From: Weissella ceti
Lineage (GTDB): Bacteria; Bacillota; Bacilli; Lactobacillales; Lactobacillaceae
Direction of reading: 5' to 3'
Assembly: GCF_018394055.1 (NCBI RefSeq)
Contig: NZ_CP074441.1
Location: 682,001 to 746,000, forward strand
DNA: 64,000 bases
Each line of letters starts with the position of its first letter. The first letter of the stretch is position 1. The position numbers were made by a program, and so were the translations under genes. This document shows, piece by piece, positions 1-10,884 of the stretch. The notes beneath the pieces were generated by a model that saw only the letters and a list, made by a program, of their open reading frames with translations, had not been told where the DNA came from and searched no databases.

Positions 1-1509
1 AAACTTTCCCAAGCGTAAGTCACGAATAATTTCTGTTCGTTCTAACGTCTTAATGTCTGAATGCAAGTACTTAACCTTAACCCCAACATCTTCTAAGTAA
101 TCACTTAAGTCTTCGGCCATCTTCTTCGTCAATGTCGTCACAAAGACACGCTCGTCCTTTGCGACACGTTCATTGATTTCGCCTAGCAAATCATCAATTT
201 GTCCCATAACTGGACGGACTTCAATCGTTGGATCTAGCAAACCAGTTGGTCGAATGATTTGTTGGGCAATATGGTCAGGTGTCACACGTTCAAGTTCGTA
301 GTCACCTGGTGTCGCAGACATGTAGATAATTTCGTTGAAGTGTGTCTCCACTTCATCCAACTTCAATGGACGATTGTCTAAGGCACTTGGTAGACGGAAA
401 CCATAATCAATCAACGTTTCCTTACGTGCACGGTCACCCTTATACATACCACGGATTTGTGGCATTGTAACGTGGGACTCGTCCACAACAATCAAGAAGT
501 CATCCGGGAAGAAATCAAGCAAGGTAAATGGTGGTTCACCTGGTACACGACCATCCATGTGACGAGAATAATTCTCAATTCCGTTGGTGAAGCCCATTTC
601 TTGGATCATTTCCAAATCGTATTCAGTACGTTGCTTCAAACGTTGTGCTTCAAGCAACTTCCCTTCATCTTCAAACTTCTTCAATTGTTCATCAAGTTCA
701 GCTTTAATTGTCTTAACCGCACGTGAACGAATATCGTCATTCGTCATAAAGTGGGTCGCCGGATAAATCGTGATGAAATCTGTTTCCAACGCAATTTCAC
801 CTGTTAAGGCATTAATTTCGCGAATACGCTCGATTTCATCCCCGAAGAATTCCACACGAATTGCACGAGAATCAGATGATGCCGGGAAAATTTCCAAAAC
901 ATCCCCGCGTACACGGAAACGACCACGTTGAAAATCAATGTCATTACGGGCGAATTGAATATCAACTAGCTTACGCATAAGCTCATTACGATCTAGTTCT
1001 TCTCCAACCCGTAGATTAATGACGTGATCACGGTATTGTTCCGGGCTACCTAGCCCAAAGACAGATGAAACAGATGCGACGACAATGGTGTCATTACGTG
1101 AAAGCAATGATGCAGTCGCCGCATTACGTAGCTTGTCAATTTCATCATTAATAGATGAATCCTTTTCAATATACGTATCTGATGAAGGTACATATGCTTC
1201 TGGTTGGTAATAGTTATAGTAAGAAACAAAGTATTCAACCGCATTATTTGGGAAGAAATCTTTGAATTCACTATACAACTGTCCCGCCAATGTTTTGTTA
1301 TGTGATAAGACCAAGACTGGTTTATTCGCATTTGCAATCACGTTGGAAATCGTAAACGTCTTTCCAGTTCCTGTTGCTCCCAACAAAATTTGCTCTTTCA
1401 CATGATCTTCAATACCAGTTGACAATTGTTTAATCGCCGCCGGTTGGTCACCAGTTGGTGAATACTTCGACACTAAGTCAAAGGTCTGATCTTTTGTTGG
1501 TTCTTGCAT
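1..1509 (-). CDS. uvrB: UvrABC excision nuclease subunit B, N-terminal 503 residues (cut by window edge)
   Basis: UvrB is the damage-verifying helicase-like subunit of nucleotide excision repair. It is loaded by UvrA and recruits UvrC. The reading frame starts at 1509 after a GGAGG ribosome site and stays open to base 1. Visible motifs are the Walker A GATGTGKT (residues 44-51), the beta-hairpin region with [16 protein letters not shown], a DESH helicase motif and the conserved MSATPGDYE. The usual length is about 660-670 residues, so the last quarter with the UvrC-binding motif is missing from the window. It lies 21 bp downstream of the HD-domain gene and is probably co-transcribed with it. 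Confidence 0.97.
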   Translation of the reverse strand, partial: MQEPTKDQTFDLVSKYSPTGDQPAAIKQLSTGIEDHVKEQILLGATGTGKTFTISNVIANANKPVLVLSHNKTLAGQLYSEFKDFFPNNAVEYFVSYYNYYQPEAYVPSSDTYIEKDSSINDEIDKLRNAATASLLSRNDTIVVASVSSVFGLGSPEQYRDHVINLRVGEELDRNELMRKLVDIQFARNDIDFQRGRFRVRGDVLEIFPASSDSRAIRVEFFGDEIERIREINALTGEIALETDFITIYPATHFMTNDDIRSRAVKTIKAELDEQLKKFEDEGKLLEAQRLKQRTEYDLEMIQEMGFTNGIENYSRHMDGRVPGEPPFTLLDFFPDDFLIVVDESHVTMPQIRGMYKGDRARKETLIDYGFRLPSALDNRPLKLDEVETHFNEIIYMSATPGDYELERVTPDHIAQQIIRPTGLLDPTIEVRPVMGQIDDLLGEINERVAKDERVFVTTLTKKMAEDLSDYLEDVGVKVKYLHSDIKTLERTEIIRDLRLGKF

Positions 1510-1530
1510 GATAAACCTCCCTTGTGATGC

Positions 1531-2172
1531 CTACTTATTTGCAGGCATGTACATATCAATATAGATTTGCTTCAAACGGTCTGATCCTGGAAATTGTTCA
1601 TTCAAAAGTTCGGGTAAGACTTCACGAATAAAGTACGCCACACTTGGCATATCTCGGAATTCATGAATTGTCTTCAAACTTTCACGATAAATTTCCACAA
1701 AGACGCGTTCTGGATTTCCCTTTTGTAGTTCTTCGTATGCTTCATACAACAAGTCAATCTTGTCCGCTACTGACAAGATGCGGCCTTCTAATGTGTCATC
1801 TTTCCCCTCGTGTAGACGACGCTTGTAGATTGCTTGTAATTCCGCTGGAATTTCAGCTTCTACGAAGTTGTCTGATAGGTTATCTTCCACATCCGCCAAC
1901 ATTTCGCGTAGAACTGGGGATGCATACTTAACTGGTGTGCGAATATCCCCAATGAAACGTTCTGAAATGTCATGGTTCAAGGCCTTTTCATAGACCATAC
2001 GCCAGTTCACTTCATTGCCATTTAGTTCTTCTAAGTCACCCAAGAATTGCGCGGCTTGTGTTACCTTCCATGAGTGCGCAGCCACTGAATGTGGTTGGTA
2101 TTTGAAATACCCAGGTGCGCGAGAAATCATTTCTAATTCATTTAACCCTGACAAATATTGATGCATTCCCAT
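1531..2172 (-). CDS. HD-domain phosphohydrolase, YfbR-like
   Basis: A 213-residue cytosolic protein with the HD-superfamily metal ligands: H33 in SVAAHSW, the H67-D68 pair in LNHDISE, and GDIRTPVKY just after it. This arrangement matches the YfbR/YwfB-like group, whose characterised members are 5'-deoxynucleotidases. The exact substrate cannot be read from sequence. The start has an AAGGGG-type ribosome site. The stop is 21 bp before uvrB, so the two probably form an operon. Confidence 0.85.
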   Translation of the reverse strand: MGMHQYLSGLNELEMISRAPGYFKYQPHSVAAHSWKVTQAAQFLGDLEELNGNEVNWRMVYEKALNHDISERFIGDIRTPVKYASPVLREMLADVEDNLSDNFVEAEIPAELQAIYKRRLHEGKDDTLEGRILSVADKIDLLYEAYEELQKGNPERVFVEIYRESLKTIHEFRDMPSVAYFIREVLPELLNEQFPGSDRLKQIYIDMYMPANK

Positions 2173-2217
2173 TACTTATGTGCCCCTTTTCTTGTGTCCC
2201 TATGATTTTACACTCCC

Positions 2218-2223
2218 ATTGTA
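2218..2223 (-). promoter_or_regulatory. Candidate extended -10 promoter of the HD gene-uvrB operon
   Basis: On the minus strand TACAAT is preceded by TGG, giving an extended -10 about 45 bp before the start of the HD gene. No good -35 is visible. This is a motif call only. Confidence 0.35.
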
Positions 2224-2320
2224 CCACAAAATTTGGCGTCCGCTTGTGAGATAGCTAACAACGAAATCATTCAATCTCTAGCGCATATCAAACTCCCATA
2301 TAGATCAATACTCAGTAAAC

Positions 2321-2352
2321 AAAAACACGCTATCATCTATGTAATAGCGTGT
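2321..2352 (-). terminator. Rho-independent terminator after the 89-aa gene
   Basis: A perfect 9-bp stem (ACACGCTAT/ATAGCGTGT) is followed on the minus strand by TTTTTG. It closes the gene at 2388-2657. Confidence 0.8.
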
Positions 2353-2387
2353 AACTTTCATATTTAATTTATAAGCGTAAGTGTCAC

Positions 2388-2657
2388 TTATTTAGCTACT
2401 GTATTAGCCGTCATTTCTGTTATGAACGCCTCAATAGAATTTACAAATATTGTATCTTGAAAATAAGGATCATATTCAACGAGCGTTTTGTCTTTTGGCA
2501 GACGCAATAAGTGAGTCGCATAATCTTTAAAACCCGATTGCTTCAAGTATGTCGCGCATTGGGATACATGTCTCATAAATTCTGTACCTGCTGGTAAAGA
2601 AAAAGCATATCCAAACATTTGATTATCTTTTTCACCAATAAACGCCATTGTTGTCAT
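2388..2657 (-). CDS. Small protein of unknown function, 89 aa
   Basis: The start (ATGACAACAATG) has a strong AGGAGG site and the gene ends in its own terminator, so it is very likely real. The product is soluble-looking, with no signal peptide or membrane segment. The N-terminal part contains MAFIGEKDNQMFGYAF, which resembles an enzyme-like beta strand, but I recognise no family. It stands alone between camS (with its own terminator) and the HD gene. Confidence 0.75.
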   Translation of the reverse strand: MTTMAFIGEKDNQMFGYAFSLPAGTEFMRHVSQCATYLKQSGFKDYATHLLRLPKDKTLVEYDPYFQDTIFVNSIEAFITEMTANTVAK

Positions 2658-2787
2658 TATCGTTCGCCTCCTATTCCATTCTGGGATACTTCAAGTATCC
2701 ATTTTTCTTGTTCATGTCGCGAATGTTCTTTTAAATTTCCTGTTTCCCACTTGGCATCCCAAATTTGTAACTCCCATGGAAAACTAT

Positions 2788-2824
2788 TAAAAAAACACGC
2801 TACCTCTCAAGAGATAACGTGTTT
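2788..2824 (-). terminator. Terminator after camS
   Basis: A long stem (AACACGTTATCTCT paired with AGAGGTAGCGTGTT, with two G-U pairs) is followed by a T-run on the minus strand. It starts 13 bp after the camS stop. Confidence 0.8.
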
Positions 2825-2836
2825 CCATAATATTGA

Positions 2837-4024
2837 TTAGTAAGATGCCAAAATGTTAGTTGTGTACTTATCGCTGTCTGCAGGCTTTGTAATAAAGGCT
2901 TGCATACCAGTTGCGGCATTCATACGAATTTGCACTGGGACGGCATTTGGCAAGTAGCTTGGGGCATTTTGTGCCACATAAGCAGCAAAGTTTTCAATTT
3001 CAGTTGCAGAATAGAATTGGGTTGTGATGTTCACGTTCAACCCTTGCAAGTTACCGTCTGAGTAACGTGCTTGTCCTGTCACAGTTGAAAGATTTGGGAA
3101 GAACTTTTCAATCAAATCAGTAAAGTTAGTAAAACTACCATTCAAGTCCGTTCCAAGTGGTTGTTCATCCTTACCAGGCATTGCTGGTTGCATTGGGAAC
3201 ACTACTGTTTCATTCTTCAATGTCTTAAATTCACTGACTGAGTTTCCAGAAGTTGATTCTGTCCAGCTGTAGAAGTTACCACCAGATAATGAATCGTCCT
3301 TACCTTGTGCGTACAAAGCAACAACGATGTGTGTATCCTTGTTAACACCTTCTAGCTTACGGTAACGAGCGACTACTTCTTGTGCAATTCGTTCACCTTC
3401 ACGTTTACGATCAGCATCGCTAATGTCCTGCTTAAACTTAGGACCGTACTTTTCCTTTTCGTAAATGTCTTGCGTGTTCATCGCAAGACCAATCACAATT
3501 CCATCAAGTTGAACGTCGTTTCCACGTTGGACCATGAAATCTTGTTCTTCGATTGTTTGCAAGTACATTGGGATACGCTTGTCGTCAGTCTTACCGTTAT
3601 CCTTAGGATTTAGCCCTTCAGCATTGTCCTTTGATTGACGGTTCAACCACTTTTCAGCTGTTTTCGCATCCAAGTATTGACCTTCTTGGAAGACATACTT
3701 ACTAGTACTGAAGTGATCCTTTGAAAAATCAAGCAATCCTGTTTGGAAGCTAACCATGTTCAATTGGTTGGCATTTTGCGCAGCCGTAATTCCACGAGCC
3801 TTGCTTGTCACATAACGACCATTTTGAATAACCGTCTTGTACGCACCATCACCCTTGGCTGTCACTTGGACATCCTTGGAATCTTTCTTAGCTGTTTTTG
3901 GTGTGCCAAAAGCATTCCCTGCGTTTTGTGAGAAGTAATTACTAAAGAAAACAAGTACACCCATCAGGATAATAATTACACCACCAAATAATATCCACTT
4001 TAACCATTTTCCATTGAACGGCAT
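2837..4024 (-). CDS. camS: CamS family protein, membrane-anchored
   Basis: A 395-residue CamS family protein (sex pheromone cAM373 precursor family), normally an extracytoplasmic lipoprotein encoded next to ligA/pcrA in Firmicutes. Residues about 9-28 form one hydrophobic segment (WILFGGVIIILMGVLVFF), followed by an extracellular domain with the family's typical G-N-F-Y-S-W and Q-A-R-Y-S-D stretches. Oddly, there is no lipobox cysteine after the hydrophobic segment, so it should be a single-pass signal-anchor protein rather than a lipoprotein. It has its own promoter and terminator. Confidence 0.88.
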   Translation of the reverse strand: MPFNGKWLKWILFGGVIIILMGVLVFFSNYFSQNAGNAFGTPKTAKKDSKDVQVTAKGDGAYKTVIQNGRYVTSKARGITAAQNANQLNMVSFQTGLLDFSKDHFSTSKYVFQEGQYLDAKTAEKWLNRQSKDNAEGLNPKDNGKTDDKRIPMYLQTIEEQDFMVQRGNDVQLDGIVIGLAMNTQDIYEKEKYGPKFKQDISDADRKREGERIAQEVVARYRKLEGVNKDTHIVVALYAQGKDDSLSGGNFYSWTESTSGNSVSEFKTLKNETVVFPMQPAMPGKDEQPLGTDLNGSFTNFTDLIEKFFPNLSTVTGQARYSDGNLQGLNVNITTQFYSATEIENFAAYVAQNAPSYLPNAVPVQIRMNAATGMQAFITKPADSDKYTTNILASY

Positions 4025-4091
4025 CCCACTTCTCCTTTTTCACTGTCTACACATTTGTAGATCTGATTTATCACTTTATATACGAACCTTA

Positions 4092-4121
4092 ATTATACAG
4101 CACTTCTCAAGTACGATACAA
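4092..4121 (-). promoter_or_regulatory. Promoter of camS
   Basis: On the minus strand TTGTAT and a consensus TATAAT are separated by 18 bp, about 70 bp upstream of the camS start. It lies after the ligA terminator, so camS is transcribed independently. Confidence 0.6.
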
Positions 4122-4190
4122 CATCAACCCTTGAGAATACTTTAAAAACACCCTATTATTGGCTGTTCTGTTCAACGAGCTTGGCAAAAC

Positions 4191-4222
4191 AAAAGAAAAA
4201 GGAATTGATTAAGATCAATTCC
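4191..4222 (-). terminator. Terminator after ligA
   Basis: A perfect 9-bp stem GGAATTGAT/ATCAATTCC is followed on the minus strand by TTTTTCTTTT, about 40 bp after the ligA stop. Confidence 0.85.
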
Positions 4223-4263
4223 TTATCTTCATTTATAAATCTAAAACATAAACCCAAAGATAC

Positions 4264-6312
<2,049 letters not shown>

Positions 6313-6316
6313 TTAT

Positions 6317-8608
6317 TTAGTCTTCTACTTTAGTGATTGGCGCAAATGATGCCAACAAACGCTTAATCCCGTCGTTTGGGAACACAATATCTAGTTCAGT
6401 GTTATCCCCTTCACCAGAAATCTTAACGACACGCCCGATTCCCCATTTTTTGTGTGAGACACGATCGCCATCTTTCCATGACTTAGCCGCAACTTCAGTA
6501 TTCTTACCACTCACAGTTGGTGCCGTAGCACGTGCTGTTTGATTCTGCGCAACACGAGAACGCCCTGAGAAAGTTGTGCCTGTTGCTGTTTGCGTACGAC
6601 GAGCGAATGGATAATCACCACCACCATTTGATCGACCTGAGAAACCAGTACTGATTGGTTCAGGTGACATAATCAAATTGCTATCAATTTCATTGATGAA
6701 ACGTGATTGTGGATTCGTTAATGTCTTACCATATAGCAAACGAGAAAAGGCGTTTGTGATAAATAACTTTTCCTTGGCACGTGTAATTCCAACATAAGCA
6801 AGACGACGTTCTTCTTCCATCAACTTTGTTTCGTTGTTGGCACTTCCCAATGGGAACAATGTTTCTTCCATTCCCACCAAGAATACGACTGGAAATTCAA
6901 GCCCCTTCGCCGCGTGCAAAGTCATCAATGTCACTTGGTCATTCGTTTGTTCATCAACATTATCCAAGTCAGACACCAACGCCAATTCTCCTAGGAAATC
7001 AACGTACTTTGAGACACTGTCTTCAGATGGTTGATAATTTTGATCGAATTGCGCCGTTACTGACAAGAATTCGGCCAAGTTTTCTAGACGACCTTGGTTT
7101 TCTGGTGTTGGGGTTGCCTTCAATGTCTTTTCATATTCTGACTTGTCTAAGATTGCCTTAGTTAGGTCAGAGATACTCAAGTCTTCTGTCATGTTAGCGC
7201 GTAAGTCATTAATCATGGCGGCGAACTTCATCAATTGATTAGCTGCACGCGCTGTCAAACCAGGTACTAAACTAGCATTCATCGCTGTTTCCAACAATGT
7301 CCAGTTGTTTTGGTTGGCAAAGGCGCGGAACTTTTCTAGACTGGTTAGTCCAATTCCACGCTTTGGTTCGTTAACGACACGCAAGAAACTTTCGTTATCG
7401 GCTGGATTCGTAACCAATGAGAAGTATGCTAAGACATCACGAATTTCTTTACGGTCATAAAACTTTGACCCACCCACAATCGTATATGGCATGTTGGCTT
7501 TCACCAACGTTTCTTCCATTCCACGAGATTGCGCATTTGTACGGTACAGAATAGCGAAGTCCTTGTAATGACGGCCATCTTCTTCGATACCTTTTTTAAT
7601 TTGGCTGATGACATACGCTGCTTCATCACGGTCACTTTGGGCACGGTAGTAGGTAATCTTTTCCCCTGCACCATTATCAGTCCACAAGTTCTTCGCAATA
7701 CGTGCATCATTGTTTTCAATCACGCCATTGGCTGCGTCCAGGATTGTTTGTGTTGAACGGTAGTTTTGTTCCAACATAACTGTCTTGGCATCTGGATAGT
7801 CCTTTGTGAAGTCCAACATGATTTGCATGTTAGCCCCACGCCAACCATAGATTGACTGGTCAGAGTCACCAACAACCGCCAAGTTACGATGTAGGCCTGA
7901 CAATAGTGTTACTAGACGGTATTGGGCATCGTTGGTGTCCTGATACTCGTCGACGTGGACATATAAGAACTTTTCTTGGTAGAACGCTAGTACTTCAGGT
8001 TCCTTTTCCAACAATTCAATAGTAAGCATGATTAAGTCATCAAAATCGACTGATTGCGCCAAGCTCAATTGGTGTTGGTATTCCTTATAAACCTTCGCCA
8101 CAACATCTTCAAATGGACCAGATGCGTCTTCAGCGTACAACTTAGGTGTCAAAAGAGCGTTCTTCGCATTGGAAATCGCACCTTGCACACTGCGTGGGTC
8201 GTACTTATCGGTATCGACCTTCATATCCTTCAAAATACGCTTCACTAGACTCTTTTGTGCACTGGAATCCACAATCGTGAAATCCTTCTTATATCCCAAG
8301 CGATCAATGTCACGACGAAGAATGCGAACTGCCAACGCGTGGAAAGTTGATACCCAAACAGCATCCGCATCTTGTTGTGAAACAAGCGTTCCAATACGTT
8401 CCTTCATTTCACGTGCAGCCTTATTCGTAAATGTAATCGCCAAGATACGCCATGGCATAACATTCAAATCTTGGATTAAGTGGGCAACACGATGTGTCAA
8501 AACACGTGTCTTACCTGATCCGGCACCGGCCATAATCATTAATGGTCCTTCGGTGGTACTTACGGCCTCGGCCTGGCGTTCATTCATGCCATCTAATAAT
8601 GACGTCAT
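6317..8608 (-). CDS. pcrA: ATP-dependent DNA helicase PcrA (UvrD/Rep family)
   Basis: A 763-residue SF1A 3'-5' helicase acting in repair, replication-fork processing and rolling-circle replication. Motif I is AGAGSGKT (27-34), motif II is VDEYQDTN, motif III GDSDQSIYGWRGA and motif IV EQNYRST, with VTLMTLHAAKGLEF and YVGITRAKEKL near the C-terminus. The C-terminal 50 residues (GDRVSHKKWGIGRVV) form the Tudor-like domain that binds RNA polymerase. It is the first gene of the pcrA-ligA unit. Confidence 0.98.
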   Translation of the reverse strand: MTSLLDGMNERQAEAVSTTEGPLMIMAGAGSGKTRVLTHRVAHLIQDLNVMPWRILAITFTNKAAREMKERIGTLVSQQDADAVWVSTFHALAVRILRRDIDRLGYKKDFTIVDSSAQKSLVKRILKDMKVDTDKYDPRSVQGAISNAKNALLTPKLYAEDASGPFEDVVAKVYKEYQHQLSLAQSVDFDDLIMLTIELLEKEPEVLAFYQEKFLYVHVDEYQDTNDAQYRLVTLLSGLHRNLAVVGDSDQSIYGWRGANMQIMLDFTKDYPDAKTVMLEQNYRSTQTILDAANGVIENNDARIAKNLWTDNGAGEKITYYRAQSDRDEAAYVISQIKKGIEEDGRHYKDFAILYRTNAQSRGMEETLVKANMPYTIVGGSKFYDRKEIRDVLAYFSLVTNPADNESFLRVVNEPKRGIGLTSLEKFRAFANQNNWTLLETAMNASLVPGLTARAANQLMKFAAMINDLRANMTEDLSISDLTKAILDKSEYEKTLKATPTPENQGRLENLAEFLSVTAQFDQNYQPSEDSVSKYVDFLGELALVSDLDNVDEQTNDQVTLMTLHAAKGLEFPVVFLVGMEETLFPLGSANNETKLMEEERRLAYVGITRAKEKLFITNAFSRLLYGKTLTNPQSRFINEIDSNLIMSPEPISTGFSGRSNGGGDYPFARRTQTATGTTFSGRSRVAQNQTARATAPTVSGKNTEVAAKSWKDGDRVSHKKWGIGRVVKISGEGDNTELDIVFPNDGIKRLLASFAPITKVED

Positions 8609-8756
8609 ATTCCCCTCCTTGAGATGTCTCTCTTGTATTCATTCAACACATGAACACAAACCCTATTTTATTTTGTTAATCATCATATTTAATCAGCTCA
8701 TTGGGTAATGAATACATCGCCTCAAAATGAGCCTATAAACACAATACAGTTCTTAA

Positions 8757-8765
8757 ATTATATCA
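8757..8765 (-). promoter_or_regulatory. Extended -10 promoter upstream of pcrA
   Basis: On the minus strand a perfect TATAAT carries the TGA extension (TGATATAAT). It lies about 150 bp before pcrA and just downstream of the terminator at 8809-8837. A -35 is not obvious, as expected for extended -10 promoters. Confidence 0.5.
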
Positions 8766-8808
8766 TAGATACAAAGGTCCCGAACCCATCACAAAACATC
8801 TAAGCCAA

Positions 8809-8837
8809 TAAAAAAAGAGTAGCTAACACTACTCTTT
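8809..8837 (-). terminator. Terminator after the 31-aa membrane peptide gene
   Basis: An 8-bp stem AAGAGTAG/CTACTCTT with a short loop is followed by a seven-base T-run on the minus strand. It isolates pcrA from upstream transcription. Confidence 0.8.
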
Positions 8838-8849
8838 CAATGGATTCAA

Positions 8850-8945
8850 TTACTTCTTCCCTTTATAAAACTTGTACACCGGATATGTGATAGAAACAAA
8901 AATGAACACCGTAATCAATAATGCAAACATTTGAAATGACATCAT
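8850..8945 (-). CDS. 31-residue single-pass membrane peptide
   Basis: A very short ORF with a good GAGGAGAG ribosome site and its own terminator. The peptide begins MMSFQMFALLITVFIFVSI (one transmembrane helix) and ends in a basic tail (KFYKGKK), the usual topology of a small cytosolic-tailed membrane peptide. The function is unknown. RBS, topology and terminator together make it credible despite the size. Confidence 0.6.
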   Translation of the reverse strand: MMSFQMFALLITVFIFVSITYPVYKFYKGKK

Positions 8946-9065
8946 ACTCTCCTCAGATTCCCTAAAAACACTATGTAATATCTTTATCATAGCAAATTTC
9001 AAACAAATTACAAAACAAGTTCATATTTTTAATTTTTAAACATGATCTAACCATCCAGATGAAAC

Positions 9066-9096
9066 AAAAAGACCTAATCACATGCATGATTAGGTC
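9066..9096 (-). terminator. Terminator after the 61-aa attB gene
   Basis: A perfect 10-bp stem GACCTAATCA/TGATTAGGTC is followed by TTTTTG on the minus strand, 24 bp after the stop of the gene at 9120-9305. Confidence 0.85.
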
Positions 9097-9119
9097 CCTA
9101 TCCAAGATTTAGCTGTATA

Positions 9120-9305
9120 TTACAATCCAAACTTGCTCTTTACGTTATCAACCGCAGCTTCTGCAGTGTCCTTCGCCTTTTCAACAAGTTCTTCGTTGTT
9201 TTCCGCAAAGTCCTTTGCCTTTTCAACCAAGTCATCCCCGTTTTCAGAAACGAAATCCTTGGCAGAGTTAAACATATCGTTCAAATTAATATCTTTTAAA
9301 ACCAT
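9120..9305 (-). CDS. Small charged helical protein, hybrid gene re-started by prophage 1
   Basis: A 61-residue, strongly charged, fully helical protein with two imperfect repeats (VEKAKDFAENNEEL / VEKAKDTAEAAVDN), resembling small CsbD- or antitoxin-like helical proteins of unknown role. The prophage core repeat (9268-9284) covers codons for LNDMF. Everything upstream of that (start codon, AAAGGATG ribosome site, promoter) is phage DNA. The native start, a stronger AAGGAGG site followed by ATG-GGA, lies at the other end of the prophage (48573). The native protein would therefore begin MGLNDMFNSAKDF, and the lysogen makes MVLKDINLNDMFNSAKDF instead. Confidence 0.75.
   Translation of the reverse strand: MVLKDINLNDMFNSAKDFVSENGDDLVEKAKDFAENNEELVEKAKDTAEAAVDNVKSKFGL
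9268..9284. repeat. attL core of prophage 1
   Basis: The 17-bp sequence TTAAACATATCGTTCAA recurs exactly at 48551-48567, beyond the integrase gene. Flanking bases differ immediately on both sides. It lies within the coding sequence of the small gene at 9120-9305. Confidence 0.9.
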
Positions 9306-9330
9306 TGGTATATAGCCATCCTTTTATAGA

Positions 9331-9349
9331 AGTTCCGCACAAGTTCCGC
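9331..9349. promoter_or_regulatory. Left-arm integrase binding sites (two AGTTCCGC boxes)
   Basis: Two direct copies of AGTTCCGC start 11 bp apart (9331, 9342) about 50 bp inside the attL core. The same box occurs at the other prophage end, also at 11-bp spacing. Sites of this kind on both sides of a core are typical arm-type sites of tyrosine integrases. Confidence 0.65.
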
Positions 9350-9382
9350 ACCACAATTTCATGCGTTGCGCACGATGATACG

Positions 9383-9435
9383 AAAAAAGACCCTGTTGCC
9401 GATAGAGTTAATTCTACCAGTAACAGGGTCTTTTT
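9383..9435. terminator. Bidirectional terminator at the end of the prophage 1 late operon
   Basis: A 12-bp perfect stem (AAAGACCCTGTT/AACAGGGTCTTT) has A-run and T-run flanks, so it works in both directions. It closes the lysis genes and insulates the re-started host gene. Confidence 0.85.
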
Positions 9436-9445
9436 GTATATTTAA

Positions 9446-10324
9446 TTATAATTCCATGAACTTGTCCGCATTAAACCAAACAATGCCATATCCAGTGTAG
9501 TCAATTCCGACTCCATTTGACTTAACATCGTACTTGTCAATTTTACCATGATTGTAACCATGGGCGAACTTAACCATATCGCCAATTTGAGTATTAGCTT
9601 GGTTTCCGCGTGTCATGTTATCAACGATTGCCAACGGAATCCCGTTGTTAGTCCAATCTACTCGACGTGATCCAGCCAAGTCGTAGTTAACGAATTGCCA
9701 GATACCATTCACCTTCTTGATCGCATCAACACGGAATGTCTTGTATGCAGTAAATTGGTTGCTGAATAACTTGAATTGTTCAATAGCCGTATTAGCTTGC
9801 TTTTGCTTCTTAGGCTTGTAAGTTGGCTTGGCTGAGCTGCCTGCCATGCATGACTTGATACGTTCAATGAAGTAGTCTTGCACAGCGGTATTGTCACCGT
9901 GCAATTCGACTGAACGATGTGGACATGCAGTCGCACTGAATTGCTTGTGCAACTTAACGGTCTCACGATTAGCTGGCAAGTTGTAACGCTTCAGAACTTG
10001 TGCAGCCAGCTTCAATGCAGCTTCTTCATTCTTCTTGAATTGAGCAAGGTCTCCCTTTGATTGACATGCTTCAATTCCAATGTAGTTTGCATTTCCGTAT
10101 GGTGTAGCTGTGTGCCACGCAATACTTGTTTCTTCTGCTGCCTTCAGCGTTCCGTCGCTTGCTACATAGTAATGAGCGAAGCCGTTTTCTAGCGTATGAG
10201 TTGCTAGCCAATTTGAGTAAAATGCAATGTTCGCACCATTTCCGCCGGCGTCATTATGGATAACAACTCCCTTGGGTGCATATCCGCGAGCGATATTTCC
10301 TAAACGTGACTCTGCAATAGCCAT
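9446..10324 (-). CDS. Endolysin, N-acetylmuramoyl-L-alanine amidase (Amidase_2)
   Basis: A 292-residue lysin. The N-terminal zinc amidase domain (about residues 1-145) shows the first zinc histidine in VVIHNDAG and the second region LHKQFSATACPHRS, with IGIEACQ between them. A basic linker (PTYKPKKQKQ) leads to a C-terminal part with two similar beta-rich stretches (NGIWQFVNYDLAG, NGVGIDYTGYGIVW), probably cell-wall binding. There is no signal peptide, so export depends on the holin genes just upstream. The start overlaps the preceding holin stop by 1 bp. Confidence 0.92.
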   Translation of the reverse strand: MAIAESRLGNIARGYAPKGVVIHNDAGGNGANIAFYSNWLATHTLENGFAHYYVASDGTLKAAEETSIAWHTATPYGNANYIGIEACQSKGDLAQFKKNEEAALKLAAQVLKRYNLPANRETVKLHKQFSATACPHRSVELHGDNTAVQDYFIERIKSCMAGSSAKPTYKPKKQKQANTAIEQFKLFSNQFTAYKTFRVDAIKKVNGIWQFVNYDLAGSRRVDWTNNGIPLAIVDNMTRGNQANTQIGDMVKFAHGYNHGKIDKYDVKSNGVGIDYTGYGIVWFNADKFMEL

Positions 10325-10626
10325 TACTTGACCTCCCTAACTTGGTTGATGTAGCCTTCTAGTTGTTCTTCCGTGAACTTGTGCGCGATGCCGTTATCCT
10401 TCAAGCGTTGGTTTAGCATGTCGATAGCCTCTTGCTTCTTGCGTTCAGGCAAGTAGCGGTTAGCTTGTCCAATTGACTCAACAACTTGAATTGCGAATCC
10501 AAGCGCCATCTTGATGCGTTCATTCTTAGACTTCAAACGAAGCGTATTAAAGGCTTCGCGCAAGATAGGACTCAACATTCCGACCAAAATAAAAACGCCC
10601 GTTAAGGCGTTAAAGTCAATATTCAT
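10324..10626 (-). CDS. LLH-type phage holin
   Basis: A 100-residue protein with one N-terminal hydrophobic helix (ALTGVFILVGMLSPIL) followed by a long charged helix, the layout of the phage LL-H holin family. It sits directly before the amidase, with coding overlap on both sides. A nearly identical protein is encoded by prophage 2 (51782-52102). Confidence 0.82.
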   Translation of the reverse strand: MNIDFNALTGVFILVGMLSPILREAFNTLRLKSKNERIKMALGFAIQVVESIGQANRYLPERKKQEAIDMLNQRLKDNGIAHKFTEEQLEGYINQVREVK

Positions 10627-10874
10627 TACTGTTCTCCTTTTTCAAGGTACTCAATACGCTTATCGTGGCGTGCCATTTCCAAGTCGATACCATTCAAACG
10701 GTTATCGTGCACATCAAGACGTGTATTGATAAATTTTTCAAGCTTTTCTAGGTTTTCGTTAGTTCGATCAAGCGGCTCTTTGACGTTCTTATTCAATAAG
10801 TAGCCAAGAGCACCAACCAACGCCGAAAGTACCACGACCCACCCTTGCAGATTGGTCGGCATAAAATTCTCCAT
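10626..10874 (-). CDS. Small membrane protein of the lysis cassette (XhlA/holin-like)
   Basis: 82 residues: one N-terminal transmembrane helix (GWVVVLSALVGALGYLL) then a coiled-coil tail rich in E, K, R and N. The topology matches XhlA-type holin partners. It has a positional counterpart at 52092-52331 in prophage 2. Confidence 0.7.
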   Translation of the reverse strand: MENFMPTNLQGWVVVLSALVGALGYLLNKNVKEPLDRTNENLEKLEKFINTRLDVHDNRLNGIDLEMARHDKRIEYLEKGEQ

Positions 10875-10884
10875 GTGTTTTCTC

